Shown: one piece after another, positions 12,242-24,369 of the stretch
Layout of the letters: each line of letters starts with the position of its first letter
How positions within the stretch are numbered: the stretch's first letter is position 1
Assembly: GCF_016808335.1 (NCBI RefSeq)
Contig: NC_053139.1
Location: forward strand, 13,937,819-14,001,818
Source of the DNA: Panicum virgatum
Taxonomy: Eukaryota; Streptophyta; Magnoliopsida; Poales; Poaceae
Length of the DNA stretch: 64,000 nt
Direction of reading: 5' to 3'
Program-made: the position numbers and the translations under genes
Notes under the pieces: generated by a model
What the model was told of the DNA's origin: nothing
Seen by the model: the letters and a program-made list of their open reading frames with translations, nothing else
The model's database searches: none

Positions 12242-15200
12242 ATGGCCGGCCGCCGGCCGCCGGCGCCGGCCCTCCCGGCGCCGTCCCTCCTCTCCCCTTC
12301 CTCCTTCCCTCCCCTTCCCTCACCTTCCTCTACTGCCGCGCCGAGCTTTGCTGGTGCCGCCGCCTCCCCTGCCTGGACCGCAGCGACTTCATGGCCGCAG
12401 ATCCGGCCCGCTGCCGTCCTGCAGCCTGCCGCCGCCGGCGCTGCAGCAGCTGGCGCGGGCGCAGGCGCGGGTGCCGGGAGCCGCGCCGTCGCCCTCGTCG
12501 CCTCACAACCGCTGCCGGATGGTGCGCCCCTACCGGATCCGGCAGCTGCTGCTGCCGCCGCCGCCGTCAGGGGTGCCGGCGTGGGGGGGTCTGCGGGCGC
12601 GGGGCGGGGGGGGGGGGGGAGTGCCGCCGCCCAGGCCCCTCTCCTACAGCCGAGCGCCGCCGCGCAGGCACCTCCCCTGGGCGCGGAGGGGAGCGCCCCT
12701 CTCCTGCAGCCTAGCGCTGCCGCGCAAGCACCTCCCATGCAGCAGGGCACTGCCTCGCAGGCGCTGCAGCTGCAGCCTGGGACGCAGCGGCCCACAGCCG
12801 AGGCTGCCGCAGCTACGGCCGCCGCCCAGAGCGCCCTTGCTGCTGCCCGGCGCGCCGCCGTCGTCGATCCGGCCGTCCTACGGGCCGCGGTACAGCTGCT
12901 GCAGGCCACGGGCGCCGATCCAGCCGCCCTGCAGGCCGCGCTGCCGCTGCTGTAGGATCCCAACGCCGCCCGCCGGGCCGCCATCGCCGAGGGCAAGCAG
13001 CCCGCCGCCGACGCCGCGCCTGATGCCGCATGGACCGGGCTCGGGATGTCGCCCGAGGATGCGCCGCTCTCTGCCGTCACCTTCCGCGGGCCGCAGGCCG
13101 ACGCCGCACTCGCCGCGGCCCTCCTCGCCGCCAAGTCCGAGGCTTCGGCGGCCCAAGAGCGGCTCCGCGCGGCTGCTCTCGCCTGGGAGCACGAGCGCGC
13201 CGCGGCCGACGCCTCCGCTCTCCGGGTCGCCGAGGCGGAGCACCTCTTCCGCGTGTCCTCCGGCCAGCACGCCGTTCCCGAGCCCGGCGCTTCTTCCTCC
13301 CGCCAAGCCCCGCCCGCTGGTTCTGGAGCCCGGTACGACCCGACCGACCCCATGGTCGTCCAGCTCTACCTCTAGGCCGCCGGCGTCCAGAACATCAGGG
13401 CCCTAGTCTCCGTCCTCCTGGACCCAGCGTCCTCCTACGGCCGCTGGCGAGACCAGGTCCTCACCCTCCGCCGCTACGCCCTCGACGACCACGTCCTCGT
13501 CGACTCGCCGATCGAGGCGCGGGACGTGACGTGGCTGCGCCTCGACAGCGTCGCCCTGTCCTGGATCTTCGGGACCATCTCCCTGGATCTTCAGGACCTC
13601 GTCAGGACCCACAACGGCACCGTGCGACAGGCCTGGGTGGCGCTCGAGGGGCAGTTCCTCGGCAACGCCAAGTACCGCGCCCTCCAGCTCGACGCCACCT
13701 TCCGCACATTCGTGCAGGGGGATCTCTCCGTCGGTGAGTACTGTCGGCGGATGAAGAGCATGGCCAATGCTCTTCACGACCTCGGGGATCCGGTGTCCGA
13801 TCGGGTCTTGGTGCTCAATGTCCTACGGGGCCTGAGCGGCACCTACGACCACCTGAAGGGCTGGATCACCCGCCAGAGGCCCTTCCCCACCTTCCTGCAG
13901 GTCCGGGACGACCTCGCCCTCGAGGAGATCACCAGGGGTCTCGCACCCGGATCATCCTCGCCCACCCCCGCCGCGCTCGTTGCTACTCCACCGGCCTCCT
14001 CCGCTGCTCCTGCCACCTCCCTCCTTGGGACTGCTCCCGCCGGGCAGACTAGAGGAAGGGAGTGGGCCGTGGACGTCGCCGGCGACGGGGTGGCGGTGGT
14101 GGCACTGGTGGCTCTGCTTCTGGGAGCACCGGTACCGGTGGGGGCCGTCGGGGCGCGCCGACACCGGCTCCGGCTCCCGCTCCTGCCCTGCCGCTGGAGG
14201 TACGCCCTGACCATCCTTCAACAACCCATGGTCAGGGCGCATCTCGATGTGGCCGTTCCAGGGTCCAGGAGGGGGGCCTCGTCCTCAGCTCCAGCCAGCG
14301 GCCATGTTCACTGGTGCTGCTCCACTCTTCGCGCCGTCCTGGACCCCGCCCACTCAGGCCAGCCAGCAGCCGACCTGGCCTGGGGGGTGGGACTAGGCCG
14401 CTCTGGCGCAGTCCTTCAGCACCATGGGACTGACGCCGCCGACCAGCACCGAGTGGATCGCCAACTCGGGTGCCTCGTTCTACACCACTCCCGTTGTTGG
14501 TATCCTATCTTCTGTCCGACCCCCACACCCCTCTTGTCCTTCTTCTATCATGGTTGGTGATGGGTCTTGCCTTCCTGTCACCGCCGTAGGTTCTGCTCCT
14601 CGTCCTCCTAATGTTCTTGTTGCTCCTCAAATTGTTTATAACCTTCTTTCTATTCGCCAGTTTACTGCTGACAACTCTTGTTCTATCGAATTTGACTCCT
14701 CTGCTCTCACTGTGAAGGATTCGGCTTCCCGGCGTCTGCTCCTCCGATGTGACAGCCCGGGGCCCCTTTACACTCTTCGGCTTCCTGCTTCCGCTACCTC
14801 ACCTTCGGCTTCTTCGTCTTCTGCTTTTGCCGTGACGCCTTCTTCCACCACCTGGCACCGCCGGCTGGGTCACCCCAGTCGCGACGTTTTGGCTCAGCTC
14901 CGCCGTAGTACCGATGTTACATGTACTAGGGCTCCTGCTGAGCACCTCTGTCATGCATGCCAGTTAGGTCGTCATGTTAGACTTCCGTTTTCTCTTTCTT
15001 CTTCGCATGCTGCTCATGCTTTTGATCTCATTCACTGTGACCTGTGGACATCTCCTGTACTCAGCATGTCTGGCTATAGATATTATCTGGTCATTGTTGA
15101 TGATTTCTCTCATTACTCTTGGACTTTCTCTTTGCGCGCCAAGTCTGGGACCTTCCCCACCCTTCTCCACTTCTTTGCCTGGGTGTCCACTCAGTTCGGC

Positions 15201-17831
15201 CTCACCGTTAAGGCCGTCCAGTGTGACAACGGGCGAGAGTTCGATAACTCCACCTCCCGGTCTTTCTTCCTATCTCGGGGTGTTCAGCTGCGTATGTCTT
15301 GTCCGTATACCTCCCCTCAGAACGGCAAAGCTGAGTGGATGATTCGCACGACGAACGACGTCGTGCGCACCCTTCTGATCCAGTCTTCTCTCCCCCCGCG
15401 CTTCTGGGCTGAGAGCCTCCACACCGCCACCTACCTGCTCAACCGCCTTCCGTCCACTGCTTCTCCTGCTCCCACTCCACACCACGCTCTTTTCGGTACC
15501 CCTCCTCGCTACGACCACCTTCGGGTCTTCGGGTGTGCGTGTTACCCTAACACCTCCGCCACCGCTTCTCACAAGCTGGCGCCCCGCTCAACTCGTTGTG
15601 TGTTCCTCGGGTACTCCCCTGACCACAAGGGGTACCGATGCTTTGACATCACCTCTCGCCGCGTTCTGATCTCCCGACACGTCGTCTTCAACGAGACGGA
15701 TTTCCCCTACTCCACCTCTTCCACACCCTCTTCTGATCCCGAGCTGGCGTCTCTGTTTCCGACTGACCCGGTGGTTCAGCCACCAATACATGTCTGTCCT
15801 TTTCCTGCAGGTTTTCCCGGCGCACCGGCACCGCTTCCGGCGATCCCTGCTGCGCCGAGCGCGGCCCCGGTGCTCGTGGTCGCGCCACGCGCGGCCCCCG
15901 GACCTCCGGTCGTGCCGCGCACGGACCCGATGTCTCCCGCTGCGCCACGCGCGGCCCCGGTGCCTTCCCCTGCACCTGAGCGATACGCTCAGCAGGTGCA
16001 GGTGTACCGACGTCGCTCGGCGCCGAACCCGGCGCCACAGCGGTACACTGAGCCGGTGCAGGTGTACCGGCGTCGTTCGGCGTCGACACCGGCGCCGCCT
16101 CCTGCTCCGGAGACTCCTGCGACACCGACACCGGAGTCGTCGCCGCCGCTGCCTCCTCCGGCTCCCTCTCGAGCCGAGCCGGAGGTGTACCACCCGCCGG
16201 TCATCCATCGGAATCCTCGGCATATCCATCCCATGGTGACTTGGCGGATGACGTCCCAGGCCGCGACTCTCTCCGCCACCGAGGGAGAGCCGCGGGTCTC
16301 TCCGGTACCCTCCTCTGTCCGCGACGCCTTGGCGGATCACCACTAGCGTCGCGCGATGAAAGAGGAGTACACGGCTCTTCTTGCCAACCAGACGTGGGAC
16401 CTCGTGCCACGTCCGTCTGGTTGCAATGTGGTGACTGGCAAGTGGATCTGGACGCACAAGCGTTGGGCTGACGGCACACTGGAGCGCTACAAGGCTCGCT
16501 GGGTTCTCCGGGGGTTCACTCAGCGGCCTGGTGTGGACTATGATGAGACCTTCAGCCCCGTTGTGAAGCCCGCTACGGTGCGCACGGTCCTCTCGCTTGC
16601 GCTCTCGCGCACTTGGCCTGTGCACCAGCTGGATGTGAAGAATGCGTTTCTTCACGGCACCTTGTCAGAGACTGTTTACTGCTCTCAGCCTGCGGGATTT
16701 GTGGACTCGAGTCGTCCGGATATGGTCTGCCGGCTCAACAAGTCTCTCTATGGACTAAAGCAGGCTCCACGGGCTTGGTACTCTCGGTTCGCCATGTTCT
16801 TGCTGACACTGGGGTTCACCGAGGCCAAGTCTGACACGTCTCTCTTCATCTACCGCTGTGGGGATGAGACTGCATATCTGCTGCTATATGTCGATGACAT
16901 TGTGCTCACAGCTTCCAGTCAGCAGTTGCTTCAGAGTGTCATCTCCTCTCTACAGTAGGAGTTCGCTATGAAGGATCTCGGTCAGCTCCACCACTTCTTG
17001 GGCGTCACTGTTGAGCCTCGCCCGTCTGGTCTTCTCCTTCACCAGCGGCAGTACGCCCTCGATATTCTGGAGCGGGCTGGGATGACTGATTGCAAGCCCT
17101 GCTCCACTCCAGTCGACACTTAGGCGAAGCTGTCTGCTGATCTGGGTGATCCGGTGGCTGATCCTACTGCCTACCGGAGTCTGGCCGGCGCTTTGCAGTA
17201 CCTCACCTTCACCAAGCCGGACCTCACCTACGCTGTTCAGTAGGTCTGTCTCCATATGCATGATCCCAGAGAGTCACACCTTGCTGCGCTGAAGCGTCTC
17301 CTCCGGTACGTCCGTGGCACTGTGGACCTCGGCCTGGTGCTTCACCGCTCCTCCTCTGCTGAGCTGGTGGTCTACACCGATGCTGACTGGGCTGGCTGCT
17401 CGGACACTCGTCGCTCCACCTCCGGCTACGCCGTCTTCCTGGGCGGCAACCTGGTCTCCTGGTCGTCCAAGCGACAGCCGGTTGTCTCCCGCTCCAGTGC
17501 CGAGGCGGAGTACCGGGCTGTCGCTAACGGCGTGGCGGAGGCGTCCTGGCTACGATAGCTCTTGGCGGAGCTCCACAACCCGCTCGCCAAGAGTACGCTC
17601 GTCTACTGCGACAACGTCAGCGCCGTGTATCTCTCCACCAACCCCGTCCAGCATCAGCGGACGAAGCACGTGGAGATCGACCTACACTTCGTGCGCGACA
17701 GAGTCGCAATCGGCGATGTTCCGGTACTCCATGTCCCGACTACCTCCCAGTTTGCTAACATCTTCACCAAGGGGCTGCCCTCCTCGACCTTCTCGGAGTT
17801 TCGATCCAGCCTCAACGTAGCCGATGGCTAG
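12242..17831 (+). pseudogene. gag-pol polyprotein of the short-LTR Copia, broken by eight TAG codons and two frameshifts
   Basis: Reading order: an Ala/Pro-rich N-terminus; a retrotransposon capsid-like region (about 13380-13950); a Gly-rich segment; protease (near 14463); an integrase HHCC finger (HRRLGH, CHACQ) and core (D in DLIHCD, D in QCDNG, E after PQNGKA); RT with YVDD near 16890; and RNase H (TDADWAG, SAEAEY, DN). In-frame TAG codons lie at 12953, 13373, 14394, 16344, 16956, 17121, 17241 and 17556; seven sit where CAG (Gln) is expected and one (16344) where TGG (Trp) is expected. The frame shifts near 14050 and again near 14190-14210. The protease Asp-Ser-Gly reads Asn-Ser-Gly (codon 14463-14465). 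The natural stop is the TAG at 17829. The copy cannot make a working polyprotein. Confidence 0.9.
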
Positions 17832-17879
17832 TTGTGGCTAGGGGGGTATTTGCCCTTTGTACTCTATTTGTACTCTCAT

Positions 17880-17991
17880 CTTGTCCAGTCTTGAACACTG
17901 CTGCGTCGGTTGTTCAGACTGCGGGGGGTGTTAACTTTCTTGTTGTCCAGTCTTGAACACCGCTGCGCCGGTAGTTCAGACTGCGGGGGGG
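17880..17991 (+). repeat. 62-bp tandem duplication of the polypurine-tract region
   Basis: The block ccagtcttgaacac...ttcagactgcgggggg occurs twice with a period of 62, giving two G-rich tracts: 17921-17928 and 17983-17991. The second abuts the right LTR and is the functional-position polypurine tract. The first is followed by TGTT, so the duplicated unit included the first bases of the LTR. Confidence 0.85.
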
Positions 17992-18104
17992 TGTTGAAGT
18001 ATATTGAGCCCATGTATAGAGGCCCATTAAGAGGCCCATGTATAGGTCTATATATACCCATCCATCTAGGATTTAGAGGAATACAACAATAATTCTCTCC
18101 AATA
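17992..18104 (+). repeat. 3' LTR of the short-LTR Copia
   Basis: 113 bp, TGTTGAAG...CTCCAATA. Compared with the 5' LTR it has an extra 12 bases from a small tandem repeat of gaggccca, and seven transitions. Confidence 0.9.
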
Positions 18105-18386
18105 GTTATGGTGCAAGTTCAGAGCTGACAAGTCAAGCCCTTTGCACCCCAAAGTTACGAACCCCTGATAAGAAATCTTGTATGGAGTATTTGCATAATT
18201 GTCAGTTCCTAAATACTGATTAACAGACTAAGTGATATTCACATAATAAGCAAACAAATGCGGATTCCAATAAGGCATCACCATAAATCGTTATTGCTCA
18301 AAGATTAATCACCTGCATCCTAAGTAAAAAAGAAGTACACCTTACAGTACAAGATTCCCTGCAGTCTTGTAGAGCATGATGGGAAG

Positions 18387-18926
18387 CTCTGTTACACGGA
18401 TACTACTAGGAGGTGGCGTATCCGTATCCGATACGTATCGGATACGGATACGCCCCGGATACGCCTCGGATACGTTTCTAGCCGTATCCTGAAAAAACGG
18501 ATACGTATTTGCTTGGATACGCGTATCCGATACTTTTGGGCCAGATGGGATACAGCCCAAAGCAATAATCAGCCCACCCAAATGCTGTTTTGGTAGTAAG
18601 AGATGATACAAAATGATGAACTTACTGCAATAGAACTGTAGAACTAAATGCACAGCAACGGAAGAACCCCTTGTGGAATCAGTTGTGCTTTTAGAGAATG
18701 CTAGTTATAAAGGTAATGTTATATGGGCATGCAAGTATTGCACATCTGAGTATAGGGGAAGTTACTCAAGAGTAAAATCTCACTTGCTGAATATCTATGT
18801 GATATTTATATATAATTATTAATTATCCTAGCCGTATCCCCGTATCAGTGTTTTTTGGGAAAGTGCGTATCCGCGTATCCGATACGTATCGTATCCGATA
18901 GCCGTACCAGTATCCGTGTAACATAG
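18387..18926. mobile_element. hAT-type non-autonomous element with GTATCCGATACG iterons
   Basis: Termini ctctgttacacggatact and, on the other strand, ctatgttacacggatact form an inverted repeat. The 8-bp target duplication atgggaag flanks both ends (18379-18386 and 18927-18934). Subterminal regions (about 18415-18535 and 18830-18910) are packed with cgtatccgatacg-like palindromes. The AT-rich middle has no coding capacity. An 8-bp duplication with short inverted termini fits the hAT superfamily. Confidence 0.8.
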
Positions 18927-19636
18927 ATGGGAAGTCCTTAATCCTTTAGCCATTTTATAAATGTGCATATCCAATACTTATAATCCTTGTAGAATCGCAT
19001 GTGCGGACTGCATAGCTAATATTAGCATATAAATGTGCATATCCAATTCTTATAATAAAATCAGTACCATATTTGGAGTGGAGCTATATGCATCAATATT
19101 TGATATAGTTTATTTTTTCCTGGAGGCACTAAAATCATAGGGCGTTTATCATCCCTTCTGATAACTCATATTCAAAATTACTATTCCAATTATTCAAAAC
19201 ATGAAGAAAGAAAGAACAAAGCATAAGAAAAAAGGCTGCTTTAGTTAATGGGATCTGGGATATTATTAGCATTTAATCCAGTGTAAACTGTGATAAGTAA
19301 TCTACAGAAACCTAAGCAAAATGCATCATGACCCTGTTCCCAGCTTGCCTTTCAGTCAAAGCTGAGGGAGAAGGGGAGCTGTAAGGAGAAGGTATTGTAA
19401 ATTTGAGCTACTAAACATGGATAAGTCCTGGAATTGATTTTAAAGCACTCTAAAAGTTCAAGTCTGTGCAATAAAAATCATGTTATAGGTGGTGTAAAAA
19501 TATGAGCCTCTAGGAACCTGATGTAGATAAATGCATACATAGAATGCTGCAACATATGTTGCATATGTTGAACTGAACTGAGCATAAAAATTAATGAAGC
19601 AATCCCACAGTATGTGTTTATATGTCATAAACTTCT

Positions 19637-19779
19637 AAGTCTTTTCTGTAGTTTGAAGCAATCATATTGCAGGAAGTACATTAAAGTCTTATAAAATTAA
19701 TGTAGCAAAGTCTTTTCTGTAGTTTGAAGCAATCATATTGCAGGAAGTACATTAAAGTCTTATAAAATTAATGTAGCAA
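19637..19779. repeat. 71-bp perfect tandem duplication
   Basis: The segment aagtcttttctgtagtttga...ttaatgtagca occurs twice head to tail with a period of 71 and appears identical by eye. Weaker similarity, the phrase agcaatcccacagt, extends on both sides. Confidence 0.9.
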
Positions 19780-20546
19780 TCCCACAGTGTGTGTTTGTAC
19801 AGTGTCCTTCCTGCAATATGGTTTGAATATCAGCATAGTATAGACTTCAATGTACTAAATTAACAAAATCAGTACAACATATCTAAGTATTTGATGAAAA
19901 CCCACACCATAACTTTGCGAAATATGTACAGCGTGTGCGAAGCATGGAGAAGGTTGCAGCTGTGTTTAATTAGCAAAAGCACATGTTAACATATATCTCG
20001 GGTGCGAGTTTAAATCAATTGTCTGTAAGCTAAAGAGCTATCATTGGTTTCAAAACTGAAGTTGTTAGACTGCATGGATATAGAAGATCATGGAAAAATT
20101 GTCATATTGTAGGTAGTCCTGCCTCATTAGTGTTTAAATAGGAAATAAGCTTTTCCAATGACATTTCATTGTTTGACAGATTAAGTTTCCAGCTAAGGAT
20201 GAAAAGTCACAATGATAAATAAAGCTGTACCTACAACAATCAGTTTTATACCAATGCTTGTTTACTCAGACGAAGTTGCTCCAAGATATCAGCGGTCAAC
20301 CAATTTGGTAGAACTTCAAGAAATGCAGCCACATAAGATGCAAATCCAAAGAAATGTTTGGTCAACAAAGGTTTAAAGGTTCAAGTGCTTGACTAACATA
20401 GGATTGAACACAAATGCCAAAAATAAAAACCTATGGTTGCATAGAAACCACCAATATATGAGCAGCAGAGTAAACTTGGTAGGGCCCTTCCCTCCTGTAT
20501 CTCATGAAAAAGGAGCATAGTCAAGAGCTGGTGACAAATTAATGGG

Positions 20547-21060
20547 TTAAGCTTTTTGAAGTGGCAAAGTGCTGTCATGAGCATTTGGCATATCAATGTC
20601 CAGCCTCACGTCTGCTCGGAGGGACGCGGAGCGCGGCGAGGGGCCTAGCGTCGTGCCGTCGTCATCGAGGACGAGGTTGCACTGGGCATGGGTGCGGCGG
20701 TGCTCACGCTCAAGCGTCGCCCGCGTCAGTCGCGTCGAGGACGTGTGCGGGGGCGGCGTGGTGTAGCCGGACGGGTGGTGGATCAAATCTCCATTCTTGT
20801 GCAAACAATGCTAATCATCAGGCTGGCAGATCAGAATACCCCCGTGAGGAAAAAACAAACTAATCAAGTACTCAGTTCAGAAATTAGGGTGCAAGCTGAG
20901 CTGAGCGAGGCGAAGAGCAAGACGGGGAGGGAAGGCGCAGGCGCAGGCGCGGGCGAGCAGGGAGAGCGGCGGCGGCGGCAGGAAGAGGAGAGGGAAGAAA
21001 GAGAGAGATGGTAGGGTTTCGATTGGGAGGGGGGTTTCCAAAAAACGTCGTGCGGGCGGT
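20547..21060 (-). other. GC-rich island, possible 5' end of an unidentified minus-strand gene
   Basis: Two GC-rich blocks stand out in AT-rich surroundings. On the minus strand 21030-20880 reads like a grass 5' leader: an aaaccctac telo-box-like motif, a long CT-rich tract, then GCC/CGC repeats. A second GC-rich block (20590-20770) has an open frame of 85 codons that I do not recognise. It may be a first exon of an undetected gene or a captured gene fragment. Confidence 0.25.
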
Positions 21061-21337
21061 TTTTTGTAAAAACGACAAGAGTTCTCGATTTTCTCTTCTT
21101 CCCGTTGAAATAAAATTTACAGCAAGGATCTATACGCAAAATAATATAACGTTTTTACTGTACCGATAGGATGAGTTGGACTATTGACTGATTTCAATAA
21201 AGTGGAAGGGTCTTTTTGCAAAACCGCCGGGCCGAGCACTGTTCGACACGCGTCCAATGTTTTGTGGGGAGCTTGGAGGCGGCAGCAAACAGGGGCAGGT
21301 TTTAATCATCATCAACCTGATAATGGGCGGATGCGTA

Positions 21338-21546
21338 CTCCCTCCGTCCCAAAAAAAAACAATTCACTCTAAGATTCAAAATTTGTCCCAAAAAACAAGT
21401 CATCCTATTCTATTTAGAAAGTGCATGTGCATACAAGAATCAATTAGTGCCAAATATGAATAATAAATTGGGACAAATATAATCATTTTACCTTGTTAAT
21501 TTATCATAGAATTTTTAGAATGGCTTGTTTTTTAGGATGGAGGGAG
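21338..21546. mobile_element. Stowaway-like MITE (Tc1/Mariner type)
   Basis: A 209-bp element with termini CTCCCTCCGTCC and GGATGGAGGGAG, flanked by TA on both sides (21336-21337, 21547-21548). These are the classic grass Stowaway ends. The interior is AT-rich and non-coding. Confidence 0.9.
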
Positions 21547-22159
21547 TACCTGTGAACAGGGGCCATAACATGATCATGCACCAGATTGTTGTCAGTAGTA
21601 TATGCATCTAGTAAACGGTGCCTTCCACAGCACATGGTTGCACATAAACCATATTACACAGGCTTGTACGTCAGTCAACCCAGACAAGTATCATATCCAA
21701 GTATGCGATAATATACTTCAACAATATTACTCTCGGGCTGTAAGTTGATTGTCATGAGAAAGTATGCGATAAAATGCTTCAAAGAGGTGATAGAACAATG
21801 TGTGGAATGCCTCATTATCCACCAGTAATTCGTTTTGGAAAAGAACCACTGCATACATAAAAAAATAAAGGAAACTGATACTTGACAATTTATATATAAT
21901 ATCATGTCATACTTGACAGACTGAACTATAGAATCAATCAACGAGGAAAAGGGCTGAAGTATAAACTGAAGTACATCTACACAGTGCAAAACTGGAATCT
22001 ACCTATTCAAAGGCTTGAAACTTGAAAGAGAAAACAAGGGTGCTCAGAGGATAACGTTAAACATATAATAGAACTTCTGGTTAGGATCGCATACAAAGCT
22101 ACCTCTTAACCTCGATGCTTCTCCATGCATCTACTAGCAAAATCAGTGAAGAATCGCAA

Positions 22160-22615
22160 GAACAAGAAGTATAAATACTTTCATTCAATTCAAAATCAGA
22201 ACATTAAGTATTTACAGAAACGGAAAGATCTGAAGTGATATAATACAATAACTAAGCTACTATTAATAATTTCATACATCTATGTCATCCACAATATATG
22301 TCTAATGGCGCTTTTCTGTTGTAGTAACTATCCATGAAGCCTAGGTATCTTGCATGCCGTAAATTAACCCAAACAACATTACCTATACAAGTCGACAAGG
22401 AATAGCAAGAAAAAAGGAAGCAAGAAATACAAAATTTGATGGTCAACTCGAAATCAAAACATAATAAGTATTCTGATGAGAGCTGGAGCATCTCAGACCT
22501 GATATATTACAATAACCAACTACTACGACCCATACATCTCTATCATCGATCAGATATATTTTAATAGATTTCTTATTTCTTCTGTTGTGATAATTATCCA
22601 CGATGCCTAGTAAAA
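22160..22615. repeat. diverged tandem duplication, ~245-bp offset
   Basis: Two blocks (about 22165-22342 and 22410-22610) share an ordered series of similar phrases: agaagtataaata or agaaatacaaaa, catacatctatgtcatc or catacatctctatcatc, and a shared end tctgttgt...tatccatgaagcctag versus tctgttgt...tatccacgatgcctag. Divergence is high and no coding role is evident. Confidence 0.45.
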
Positions 22616-24369
22616 GCTTTGCATAGTCATCCCAATAGCATCTAATATATGTTGTGGTGTGTGGTATGTAAGGCAATTTCCTTTACAAACAATGTAAAAA
22701 GATTAGTATAAGTTGAATAACTTAACATGAATGTTGTTATCAGGAGTGAACCGCAAAATCTATTCATGAAGTGACAGGATCATATTTGGTTTCAGAAACA
22801 ATTGAAAAAGTGAGATGATACAAATAAGTTATTTATTATTGTTAGCTTTCTTCACAACACAGAATATGCATACAGCCATGAGAAAGTACATCTGGACTTC
22901 TATAACTTAAGGATCTAATTGGTCTACTTGACCATCTAAAACCATAGCTACTATTTTTTTCAGCCAAGTTTACATATAATTTCTGATACTCTAAAATTTA
23001 TTACCATTTACAGCATGTGTTCTTAGGCAGCAGGGGCGGACCCAGGGCCCGGCAACCCTGGGCACGTCCCCGGGCTCCTGTAGCCATAACTGAGTAGCTG
23101 CAAGAGTCAGTGCACGCATCACATGTGTTAGTTGCATGCATATACGTGTCTATAGGTGTAGCAGAGTACATATGTGTTCCAGAGTTTTTTGCTTGCATGT
23201 ACAGTACTCTCCTAAAAGCTTGTTCGTGCACGTACCAGTTGGTAGATGTGTTATGCAGCTAGGTGTCCAGGCATTGATCAATGATCACAGCGCAACGGCA
23301 AAAGTCTGTGCGTGGATTGGAAGAGAATTATTGGGCGTTGACCACCACCAGAGAGATAGGGGGCAAATAGCCTGTGCTGGGTGTAGACTTGGCCGATGCT
23401 CCGCTCGAATTATCACATTAATCACAATGCTCCTAACACTAAAACAAGTCTAATGCGCCATTGCAAAAGTTATATATTATTGATAGAGAAAATCAAGTAG
23501 GTACCTGAAGGATTTAACATCGAAGTAGGAAGTAGAATCTAAAACATGTGATGAATGGCAAGGCAAGCTTGGAAACACTTCCTCTACTTTTTGTTTTAGC
23601 ATCATCAACTTCAATAAAAATCAGCACATCAGCTTTCGAATGCAAAATTCTTGAAGGAAAATGTCAGAAATAATGGGGCACTCTGGAAAAAAGACGTGCA
23701 TAAGAGCAATATTGTTGATACAATACTAGGCAATGATAAGAATGCTTAGTAAAAAGTTACATTACCTAGCTCCAGCAGTTGCTGATTGACAAGGGGAAGA
23801 ATTAATCAATAGCTTGCTAACAGCAATCAATTGAGCACCAGAGATCCTAACTCTTAGTCTAGAGTCTTAGAAACAAAAGGAAAGGTCGAACATGTCTGAT
23901 AACATAGTTTGCGCATTCCATCCTATTACATGTCAAAATGAGCTTGAACTACCATACTTCCTAGCGTTCTGAAAGACATCTGTAAGAGAACTTGTTAAGG
24001 AGATAACAGAACCTACAGTGATCCAAGTTTCAATTTGGCATTATCATGCATCCATGAGCTCCTTGACCATAATTCATCTTCCTTCATGTCTAATATATCT
24101 CAGTTTCATACTTAGATTAGGACATAAATAACTCTAGACACAAAAATGCCAAGATGCTAGGCAAGGTGGTGATGCTCCACCTAGCATTTGTATGGTATGG
24201 TCAGTGAAAAAGTTGGTATTAGACTGATTACAAATAGAATTAGTTCACTTATTTGCTAGGGTCCTTTTGGTAAATAGGTCAAGATAATAACTCAATGTTA
24301 AATTTTTAAAGAACATAATCAGGGCTTTTAGATAAAACATGCATTACAGTTTGCAATAAATTCCAGAGT

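Larger units (their letters stand above)
12078..18104 (+). mobile_element. complete, inactive Copia LTR retrotransposon with ~0.1-kb LTRs
   Basis: The left LTR (12078-12178, 101 bp) and right LTR (17992-18104, 113 bp) start TGTTGRAG and end CTCCAATA, an imperfect inverted repeat of the termini. By eye they differ at seven sites, all transitions, plus a 12-bp tandem insertion in the right LTR. The primer site tggtatcag (12179-12187), complementary to initiator tRNA-Met, abuts the left LTR. Flanks attat (12073-12077) and gttat (18105-18109) are a target duplication with one mismatch. Domain order gag, protease, integrase, RT, RNase H identifies Copia. The GC-rich coding region and very short LTRs suggest an Ale/Retrofit-like lineage (inference). 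Confidence 0.92.

Noticed and set aside
12184..13353. 389-codon open frame on the minus strand opposite the Copia gag
   Set aside because: Ala/Ser-rich low-complexity mirror of the GC-rich gag; no domain, and the plus-strand gag reading is supported by homology-like motifs.
12953..17558. TAG read as glutamine (recoding) in the Copia polyprotein
   Set aside because: No plant nuclear code does this, one site is a Trp position, and two frameshifts and a protease mutation show simple decay.
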